Of a stretch of 64,000 bases of DNA, positions 23,201 to 33,700 are shown one piece after another. The DNA comes from Sorex araneus (lineage: Eukaryota; Chordata; Mammalia; Eulipotyphla; Soricidae), in assembly GCF_027595985.1 (NCBI RefSeq), contig NC_073307.1:47656509-47720508 (forward strand), given 5' to 3'. The stretch's first letter is position 1; the number at the start of each line of letters is the position of its first letter. Both the position numbers and the translations under genes were made by a program. A model generated the notes under the pieces. It worked only from the letters and a program-made list of their open reading frames with translations, was not told the origin of the DNA and ran no database searches.

Positions 23201-26200
23201 GGCTTACTCCTGGCTCTGCACTTAGGGAGCGCTCCTGGCAGTTCTTGGGGGGACTCTATGGGGTACCAGGGATAAAACTCAGGTTGGCTGCGTGCAAGCC
23301 AAATGCCATGCCCATATAATACTGTCTCTCCTCAGCGGGCCATTTTTAAGCTAGAACTGGAGAACATAGGCTGTTCCATGTCCTTTTTGGAGAATGGTGG
23401 GGTCCCCAGGTCTGTGGGAGCCTGCCCTGCAGCAGAGACTGTTGACTGTGTTAACCCAGCGTTCCCCAGTCTCCCAAGTAGAAACTTCATTTCAACCGAT
23501 ACACACCAAAACCCCACACGATGTGTTTTGGGGAACACTGGTATGCCCGATGTGCACAGTATCCTCCCGGGGTAACCTCGGCTCAGGGGACTTTTCGCTG
23601 AAGCGGCCCAGTACCCTGAGCCAGCTGGGGACTCGGTGTCTGTGTCCTGCTTCCCAGCCCGGAGTCTTGCTGAGGGGGCACAGGGTCCTGCCCGAGCGCT
23701 GGGGTCTACTAGGCCTTTTCCCGCCAGGGGCTGGCATCTCCGAGACAGGCAGGATGGTGTGACTGTCCCTTCCTCCAGACCCTTTCCTGGAGTGACTTGC
23801 TGAGCTTGGCTCTGAGGTCCAGACAGTCCTGGTAGCTGTGGCTGCTGGCCAGGCCCTATACCCAGACAGCCCTGGACGTGCCAACTCACAGTCCTGGGGC
23901 CAGCTCCTGAGGAAAGGAGGCCAGATGGAGGTCCCGGCCAGCTTCCCTCTGTGCCAGGGGCCACATCCATCAGGGCTCTTTCCGAGACCTGTCAGGGCTG
24001 CTGAGCTTCCTGCTGCCCAAGAACTACGCCATAGACGTCCTTGAGCTGGCGTCTAAGCCCTCCCTCCCGAGGCCCATGGACCCCCAGAGCCTCTCCTTTT
24101 TGTGTCATGACCCCACTCCCCTCCCTCCTGTTCCGTCTGGCCTCTTCTCCTCTGGACACGCTCCACCTGTCTTTGCCCTTCTTAGAAGGTGGCTGCAGGG
24201 CTGGAGTGATAGTACAGCTTAGGGTGTTTGCCTTGCATGTGGCCGACCCGGGTTCGATTCCCAGCATCCCATATGGTTCCCGGAGCACTGCCAGGAGTAA
24301 TTCCTGAGTGCAAAGCCAGGAGTAACCCCTGAGCATCGCCGGTGTGACCCAGAAAGCAAACAAAACAAAACAAAGTGTGACAGCAAGACAGCACGTGGAG
24401 GCTGAAGACGTGGGCTGGGGCAGGACAGAGGCCAGGCTGGGGTGCGAGCTCTCCCCGCTGCCTGCTGCCTCTGGGAGCCGCAGCCAGCCTCACCATCATC
24501 GGAGCGAGTACAGAGCTCCTTGGCTCAGTCCGCCTGTTCTGAGAGCGAGTCGGGCCCCTGAGCAGAGACTGTGCTCATGAGTCGCCACCACTGCCACCGC
24601 CATTATTATCTTATCACTGCCATCGAGACCATCCTTCCACTGGGGCTCTGTGTGAACCAGACTAAGATCAAAGCAGATTTTTTTTTTTTGCGGGGTTGCA
24701 AGGGGCTCCCAAATAATCCTCAGGGGTCCCTGGAACCTCTCCTAGCAATACTTCAATAAATAGCTTGGACAGTAGTGGTCAGTGCTAGCATTCTGTGGTG
24801 GTGGGGACCGGTCGGTCCAATGAGCACACCCAGCTGTGCTCATTGAACCTGCAGGATTAACCCAGGTGGGCTCAGGGGACCATGTGACACCAGGGATGGA
24901 ACTAGGGTCTTGTGCATTTTTTTTTTTTTTTTTTGCTTTTTGGGTCATACCCGGTGATGCACAGGGGTTACTCCTGGCTCTGCACTCAGGTATTATCCCT
25001 GGCGGTGCTCAGGGATCCATATGGGATGCTGGGAATCGAACCCGGGTCGGCCGCGTGCAAGGCAAATGCCCTACCCGCTGTGCTATTGCTCCAGCCCCAG
25101 CCTGTGCATCTTGACTCCTGTGCTTTCTCCCTGGCCCCCAAAGCAACTGTTCTTATAGGTGAGCCACCTGCTGGCCCAATTACATTGTTGCCCCCCTAAA
25201 CCCAGGCCACTTGCTGACCCTGTTACATTGTTGCCCCTCCAAACCCCAGGCTACTGCTGACTCTGTTACATTGTTGCCTCCCCACACCCCAGGCCACCTG
25301 CTAACCTGTTACATTGTTGCCCCAAACCCCAGGCCACCCCCACATATGCTGATGCTAGCCAGGAGTGCAGTTAGTGACCTAAACCGGTAGTCCTCATCTC
25401 CCTGTAGCCCTTGTTCAATTAAATTCTTGTTTGGCAGTAGGGGGTCATGTTTCAACCTGACTTCACTTTTCCCACCCGCCCCTTTGGTCTCTCCCTGGCA
25501 GCCGGTCACCCCAGACCTGCTGATGACACCCAGTGACCAGGGTGATGTGGACCTGGATGTGGACTTTGCTGCTGACCGGGGGAACTGGACAGGCAAACTG
25601 GACTTCCTGCTGTCATGCATTGGCTACTGCGTGGGTCTGGGTAATGTCTGGCGCTTCCCCTACCGCGCCTACACCAATGGAGGAGGTAGGCGTGGCTCCC
25701 GGGCCTGCCCAAGGGGTGTCCAGGGCCTGGGCCAGTGCCCACTGAAGTTTTGAGACTTTGGCTGCTGGCCGCTCCTGTGCAGACTTGGGCAGTTTCTAGG
25801 GCCCTGCGGCTGGAGGAGGGCGCTCACTCTCAAGGGCTTCTACTTCCTTTTGTGTGTGTGTGTTTTTGGGTCACATTGGGCAATACACAGGTGTTACTCC
25901 TGGCTCATGCACTCAGGAATTACTCTTGGCAGTGCTTGGGGGGCCATATGGGATGCTGGGAATTGAACTCGGGTCGACTGTGTGCAAGGCAAATGCCCTA
26001 CCCACTGTGCTATCACTCCAGCCTCTCAGGGGGTTCTTTTTTTTTGGGGGGGGGGGTGTCACATCCGGCAATGCTCAGGGGTTACTCCTGGCTCATGCAC
26101 TCAGGAATTACTCCTGGCGGTGCTCGGGGACCATATGGGATGCTGGGAATTGAACCCGGGTCAGCCATGTGCAAGGCAAACGCCCTACCCGCTGTGCTAT

Positions 26201-28267
26201 GGCTCCAGCCCCTCTCAGGGGTTTCTTAAGGCGGAGACAGGCAGGCTCCTCGGCCCCTCTCCTCTCCCATGGAGACCACGCTGTTCTCGCCCCTAGATGG
26301 GCATTTCCTGGGCTCTGCCTTACGTCTGGCTCTGCACTCAAGAGTGACTGCTCGTGGGCTTGGGGAAGCACATGGAATGGAGGGACGGAGCCCAGGTCAG
26401 CCCTAGGCAAGTGGCCTCTCTGCCATACTGTTGCTCCAGCCTCTTTCCTCCCATCTTAGCCCTGACTGTCCCGTGAGTCTTGGTCTCTGGTCTCTCACCG
26501 GGTGGGCTGAACACTCACCCGGGCTGGACCCTCCATGCTCTGGTGACAGCGGGGGTGAGAGTGAGGGTCGCTTGTCTGGATGAGGACATGGAGCCTGGTG
26601 GGATCGGACTCCTTGCCCACCGTCACAGGGTGGCTGTGTCCACAGGCCCCCCCGAACCTCTAGAGCCACCGTGCATGCACCCCTAGGTCCCCTCCCCATC
26701 CTCCCAGCTTATCACAGACTGGTGGGGGGACAGGAATTCAGAGAGAGAGAGAGAGAAGCAGGGGAAGCTGGGAAGACCCTCCCTGGGGGGCTGGAGCTGT
26801 TTTTTTTTTTTGCTTTTTGGGGTCACACCCAGTGATGCACAGGGGTCACTCCTGGCTCATGCACTCAGGAATCACCCCTGGCTGTGCTCAGGGGACCCTA
26901 TGGGATGCTGGGACTTGAACCCGGGTCGGCCGCGTGCAAGGCAAACGCCCTACCTGCTGTGCTATCACTCCAGCCCCTGGAGCTGGTTTCTGAGTGGGCC
27001 TCTCTGCTCATGTTCCTCGGCTCCCCCTCTCCCCACACCACCGCCTGTGCCTACCCTCTCTGTCCTGAGGCGGCTCTGGGCTGCCTTCTCCCTCCCAGCC
27101 GCTGTCTGGGTGAATCTGGATAGAATTGGAGGTGGGGGGAGGGCGGCCAGGTCCCTTAGCGGCCTGGCTGGGGCGTATGAGCAAGTGGGGAGAAGGCAGA
27201 AGGATACCTGGGAGGGGGCAGGGAATCCACTGATTCATTCATTTACTCCTCTATGCTTCACGTGGCAGCCAGTGCTGGTCCGGGTGTGGGGCTGTGTGTG
27301 TGTGTCTGTGTGTCTGTGTGTCTGTGTGTGTGTCTGTGTCTGTGTGTGTCTATATGGCGGGGAGGAGGAGGGTGGTCTGCCCACCCCAGCCTTGGTCTTT
27401 TGGGGTTCCTGGTGTGGAAGAAGCGGGTTTCCTCCCGGTGGCTGGGGAGCCTGGGGGCAGGCCAGGAGCCGGGTGCTCCCCGTCCCGCTGTGCCCGCAGG
27501 TGCTTTCCTGGTGCCCTACTTCCTCATGCTGGCCATCTGCGGCATCCCTCTCTTCTTCCTGGAGCTCTCTCTGGGCCAGTTCTCCAGCCTGGGGCCGCTG
27601 GCTGTGTGGAAGTTCAGCCCGCTCTTCAAAGGTGAGGCCTCCGCCCGTGCCCCCCCCACCCCGCCCCACCATGCCCCCCACCCCCTCCGGCAGAGCAGGG
27701 GGGGTGTCCTCCAGAGGCCTGAGGCCCTCTCCCCCCAGGTGCCGGTGCGGCCATGCTGCTCATCGTAGGCCTGGTGGCCATCTACTACAACATGATCATC
27801 GCCTACGTCCTCTTCTACCTCTTCGCCTCCCTCACCAGTAACCTGCCTTGGGAGCACTGCGGGAACTGGTGGAACACGGACCTGTGCCGCGAGCACCGGG
27901 GCGGCAACGGGGCCCTGGCCCTCAACCTCAGCAGCACCGTCAGCCCCAGCGAGGAGTACTGGAGGTCAGCGCAGCTGGCCGTGCGCGGCTCAGCACAGGG
28001 GGCGACCCTGGGGCAGGTGGACTCAGGCTCTGACCTGAACAGTCGCGTGACCTTGAACCATTTATTCGGCTTCTTAAAAAATATATATATAAAATTGTTG
28101 TTGCCGTTGATTGAAATGCTGTGGTTTGGGGCTGGAGCTAATACATTGGGGAGGGCATTTGCCTTGTACGCGGCCAACCCGGGTTCAATTCCCAGCATCC
28201 CAAATGGTCCCCTGAGCACTACCAGGAGTAACCCCTGTGCAACACCGGGTGTGACCCCAAAAGCAAA

Positions 28268-28307
<40 letters not shown>

Positions 28308-30673
28308 CTGTGGTTTACAATATTATTGGTTTGGGTTTTGTTTGTTTATTTTTGGCTTTTTGGGTCACACCCGGCAATGCTCAGGGGCTACTCCTGGCTC
28401 TCCACTCAGGGATTATTTCATATGGGATGCTAGGGATCGAACCTGGGTTGGCCGCATGCAAGGCAAACGCCCTCCCCGTTTGTGCTATCCCTCCGGCCCT
28501 ACAATACTGTTAATAATGGTGTCTGATGCACATATTTCCAGCACTGCACCCCTCACCCACCTCCCTCCCCAAGGACTTTCCCTCTGAAAGCACCCCCAGC
28601 CCCATCTCGTTATGTCTCTTTGGGCACTGTGTTGCTACCTTGCTGTGTATTTCCCATGAGAGAGATGGTTCTATATCTCTCTTTCCTTTCTGACTCACTT
28701 CACTCAGCATGATGTCCTCTGGTTCTGTGTGCTATGAATGGCACGCTTTTGTTCTTTCTCAGAGCCGTGTCATTCTTGATTTGTTCACCTGGAGTTGGGC
28801 TTGTGGGCTATTCCCAGAGCTTGGCTACTGTGCGGCGGTGAACCTCGGTGTGTGCATAATTTTATTTTTTTGTTTGTTTCTTTGCTCTTTGGATCACACC
28901 CAGCGATGCCCAGGGGTTACTCCTGGCTCTGCACTCAGGAATTACTCCTGGCAGTGCTTGGGGAACCATGTGGGATGCCAGGGATCGAACCCTGGTTGGC
29001 CACATGCAAGGCAAATGCCCTACCTGCTGTACTATCACTCTGGCCCCATTCATCACATAATTTTAAATTAATGCTGTTGGATCCAGAGGATAGGTGCCAG
29101 TGAGTGATATTTCTGGGTCACGTGGCAGTTCTAGTCCCAATTTTTGGCAGGATCTCCATGTTGCTTTCCACTTAGGCTGAACCTGACAACGCCCTTGGCA
29201 GTGGGTGGAGGGGGGTCCTTTCTCACCACAGCCCAACCAACACTGGCTGCTCCTGGGCCTTTTGATGATACGTTTGGCCTCTCCTTTGATGTGGGTATGG
29301 TGGCATGATTGCCAAGGGAAGGCAGCAGGCGTGCAAGTAAATGGTGTGGTGGCCTGGTTGGCGTGAGTGCCCGAATTGGTGCTTCTGGTGCTCCTGGCAT
29401 AGAAGATCACAAACGGAGGCCACAGGGAGCTTGGGGCCCAGTCTCCTGGCAGCTCTGACCCCACCGGCTTCTCCCCGCTCCTTCACTGTTTCATAAGGAC
29501 TAATGCAGCACCCCTCTTTGCGTAGGTAGAGCCCTGGGTCTCTGTTAGTAAGGACAGCAGAGGGAGAGGGAGGGGCCAGGCAAGGTGGGGGAGCACACGG
29601 CAACCCCCAGCACCACACAGGTTCCCCGGTACCACCTACAGGATGCTGCTGAGCGTCACCGGGGTGGACCCCGGGCTCACTCAGACTCTGTCTCCCTCCG
29701 CAGTCGCTACGTCCTGCACATCCAAGGCAGCCAGGGCATCGGCAGCCCCGGTGACATCCGCTGGAACCTCTGCCTCTGCCTGCTCCTCGCCTGGGTCATC
29801 GTGTTCCTCTGCATCCTCAAGGGGGTGAAGTCCTCGGGCAAGGTGACACTGGGAGCGGGATGTGGGGGTGGCGGGGTGGGGCCTGAGCCGGGTGGGAGCT
29901 GGGGAGGGGGATACAGGGTTTGACTGGGAGGAGAAGGGGAAGACAAGGAGGTTCAGGCATGGGGGGTGGTGGGGGGCCGGAAGAAGGAGGTGGGGGGCAG
30001 GGATATAACTGCTAGGTGGGCTCACTAGACTATTAAGGGGCCAAGAGAAGGATCTATTGTTATTTAAGATGGAATCTTTAAAAAGGAGCCTGGGGGGCTG
30101 GAGCAATAGCACAGCAGGTAGGGCGTTTGCCTTGCACTCAGCCTACCCGGGTTCGATTCCCAGCATCCCATATGGTCCCCTGAGCACTGCCGGGGTGATT
30201 CCTGAGTGCAGAGCCAGGAGTAACCTCTGTGCATTGCCGGGTATGACCCAAAAAGCAAAAAGCAAAAAACAAAACAAAACAAAAAAAGAGCCTGCCGCTC
30301 TAAAGGGGCCAAATGTGCCGAAAGCTTGGAGGGAAGGGGCTGGAGCCATAGCACAGCGGGTAGGACGTTTGCCTTGCACATGGCTGACCCGGGTTCAATT
30401 CCCAGCGTCCCATATGGTCCCCTGAGCACTGCCAGGGTTAATTCCTGAGTGCAGAGCCAGGAGTGACCCCTGAGCATCGCCAGGTGTGACCCAAAAAGCC
30501 AAAATAAAAAAAAAAGAGAAAGCGGGGCTGGAGCAATAGCACAGCGGGTAGGGCGTTTGCCTTGCACGCGGCCGACCCGGGTTCGATTCCCAGCATCCCA
30601 CATGGTCCCCTGAGCACCGCCAGGAGTAATTCCTGAGTGCAGAGCCAGGAGCATCGCCGGGTGTGACCCAAAA

Positions 30674-30708
<35 letters not shown>

Positions 30709-33700
30709 TGGAGGGTAAATATCATCAGACACTTTCAGATGCTATGACTGGAGCCCAGTGTCCATGCGCAGCTGGAAAGTGCGGAGGGTGGACTTCAGGC
30801 CCAGCTCGGTCAAGGGGCTTTATTGGTTTATCAGGATGTGGTTCTCTTGGCCTCTCGGCAACTCTTCCCCCAGTGTTGGCTCCTCCCAGGCTTCAGGCTT
30901 TGTGGGGTTGCCGCTAGCCGCTGCAGGCCCTTCTGCCTGGAGAAGGAGCCGACCTTTCCCCAGTGTGCAGACATCCTAGAACGGAGCCTGCCTCGTGGCC
31001 CAGAAGGTGGAGAGCACCCTGGGCTGGGCCTGTCCTCTAAGGGCATCGCTGCAGACGGGGGAGCCAGGGGTGCGCGTGTCAGCCACCCAGCTGCTCGGCA
31101 AGGACTAGGGAACCTGCGGGACTTCTCTCCTCACTCGTGACTTAGAGTGTGTCCCCCTGTGAGTGTGGAGAAGCATCTGTGTGCCAAGACTAGAGGCACG
31201 GGGCGGGAGCATTAGATGGTGAGGAGACGGGCTGGAGAGACAGCACAGAGGGGAGGGCGTGTGCCTTGCATGCGGCCGACCCAGGTTTGATTCCTGGCAT
31301 TGCGTACGGTCCCCGAGCACCACCTGGAGTCATTCCTGAGTGCAGAGCCAGGAGTAACCCCTGCGCATCACCGGGTGTGGCCCCCAACACAAACCAATGA
31401 GCAAGCAAAAAGAAGGCGAGGGAAGGTGGTGTGGAGGAGGCAGGGAGGGCTCAGGTGGTGGCGGGACGTTTGCAACAGAGGGAAGCAGGTCAGACCTGCC
31501 AGAGGTCCACAGTCACTCAAGGTGGCTTTGCAGGGCAGGCAGGGGGCACCCTGGAGAGCGGGAGGCCCCACAGCGGGGGGTGGGGGGTGGGAGCTGCAGA
31601 GTGGGGGCGGGGTAGGGCTCTGGTGAGGGGAGCGGGGTGTGAGGGGTGACAGCCCTCCGTGCGCCCCCGCCACAGGTGGTGTATTTCACGGCCACGTTCC
31701 CCTACCTCATCCTGCTCATGCTGCTGGTTCGCGGGGTCACGCTCCCGGGGGCCTGGAAGGGCATCCAGTTCTATCTCACCCCCCAGTTCCACCACCTCCT
31801 GTCTTCCAAGGTGAGGCGGGCGCGGGGAGGGCGGGCAGGCTGGGGATTGCCCCCGAGCCCGCCCCAGTACCCAGCACTGCGCGGAGCCAGGGAAGGGGAC
31901 ACGGCTCTCCTTCCTGGGAGGGAAGAAGCGAAGGCCCCAAGGGCCCAGCAGGAGCTTAAGGTCACACAGCAGGGAGATCCGGGACGGGGGAGTCCAGCTG
32001 GGTCTGTCTCACCCCGCGTCTCCTTGGGGCCCCAGAGACCACAGGGGTGTTGGCATGGCCACAGTCATTTACCCCCTCCCTGGAAGAACATGCTTTCCCC
32101 ATCACTTCCCGTAGCAGGTGAAGGGGGCAGGCTGGCCACATGGCTTGTGCAGGCTACATAGTGGGGGTCCCAGGCCCCCCAGCTTTGGGGAGGAGGGCAA
32201 GAGCTCCCATGGGCTCCCCATGCACATGAACCCATGGGTGGTGCTCGGGGTGCTGGCTCCTTCAGAACTGGGCCCACCCAGCTCAGGGACCACCCAGGTT
32301 CTGGAGGGGGGAAAACAGGCCCAGTGCGAGGTCCTGAGCTTGTGACCAGGACCCCTGTCCCCAGGTGTGGATTGAAGCTGCTCTGCAGATATTCTACTCC
32401 CTGGGCGTGGGCTTCGGGGGGCTCCTCACCTTTGCCTCCTACAATACGTTTCACCAGAACATCTACCGGTGAGCACAGCCTTCAGACACGGGGGGAGAAA
32501 GATGGTGGTGGCGGGGGCGGGGGGCGTCAGGTGCAGGGAGGCTCACCTGGCCTGTGCTCCCACCTGCTGCAGAGACACTTTCATCGTCACCCTGGGCAAC
32601 GCCATCACCAGCATCCTGGCGGGCTTCGCCATCTTCTCCGTGCTGGGCTACATGTCCCAGGAGCTGGACGTGCCTGTGGACCAAGTGGCCAAAGCAGGTG
32701 TGCAGGGTGCCAGGTACCCAGGGCGAGACCTGGTCATCGAGGCCAGCGAGGGCCCGTGTTGTCCACATGTGCAGGGGACCGTGTCACGCTTCTGTGCACG
32801 CTCCTCTCTTCTCTGGCCCCTCGCTCAAGAGTCAACACGTCTGCGTGGCTTCCTGTTTGCCCAGAGAGCTGTGTCCCGTGCAGGGTGTGTGCGTGTGACG
32901 GCTGGTGTGATGCTTTTGTAGCACTGTATTCAAGTGCGGACTGTCCTGGGCCTTGTGTCTGTGTGTGAGCATGTGTGTGACTCGTGTCATGCGCCTGAGT
33001 CAAGAGAGGTGCATGTGTGCATGCCCTGGCTGCTGACACCGTGTGCCCTGGGCCCAGGCCCCGGCCTGGCCTTTGTTGTGTACCCACAGGCCATGACCAT
33101 GCTGCCACTGGCCCCCTTCTGGTCCTTCCTCTTCTTCTTCATGCTGCTGACCCTCGGCTTGGACAGCCAGGTGGGCCTCGTCCACACTGCTGTGGGGGTG
33201 GGGTGAGGTGCTCGTGTCTGTGCGTGTGTGTGCATGCTGGGTGAGATGTGGGACTGTGTGCATGTGTGTGCGTGCCTGTGTGTGCATGTATGTGTGTGTG
33301 TGCTGTGTGAGATGTGGGACTGCATGTCTGTGTGTGCATGTATGTGTGTGTGTGCTGTGTGAGATGTGGGACTGCATGTCTGTGTGTGCATGTATGTGTG
33401 TGTGCATGCTGTGTGAGATGTGGGACTGCATGTCTGTGTGTGCATGTCTGTGTGTGTGCTGTGTGAGAGGTGGGACTGCATGTCTGTGTGTTCATGTATG
33501 TGTGTGTGTGCTGTGTAAGATGTGGGACTGCATGTCTGTGTTTTCATGTATGTGTGTGTGCTGTGTGAGATGTGGGACTGCATGTCTGTGTGTGCATGTA
33601 TGTGTGTGTGTGCTGTGTGAGATGTGGGACTGCATGTCTGTGTGTGCATGTCTGTGTGTGTGCTGTGTGAGAGGTGGGATTGCATGTCTGTGTGTGCATG

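Larger units (their letters stand above)
20167..25501 (+). other. SLC6A7: SLC6A7 intron 1
   Basis: 5.3 kb. Holds minus-strand SINEs at 21.2, 22.8, 23.1, 23.2 and 24.9 kb, a plus-strand SINE at 24.2 kb and a four-unit minisatellite near exon 2. No further exon signature seen. Confidence 0.85.
25686..27499 (+). other. SLC6A7: SLC6A7 intron 2
   Basis: 1.8 kb, over a third of it SINE: copies at 25.85, 26.03, 26.31 (old) and 26.80 kb, all minus strand, plus a TG/TCTG microsatellite close to exon 3. Confidence 0.9.
27965..29703 (+). other. SLC6A7: SLC6A7 intron 4
   Basis: 1.7 kb, mostly mobile elements: a plus-strand SINE with an AAT tail, a deleted minus-strand SINE, and an antisense L1 3' end split by another SINE. 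Confidence 0.9.
29843..31675 (+). other. SLC6A7: SLC6A7 intron 5
   Basis: 1.8 kb with four plus-strand SINEs (30.09, 30.34, 30.52 and 31.23 kb); the remainder is GC-rich with no gene signature. Confidence 0.9.

Noticed and set aside
30541-30600. Functional tRNA gene (A and B boxes)
   Set aside because: The boxes belong to the SINE head; no clover-leaf with acceptor stem can be formed and the same sequence recurs dozens of times.
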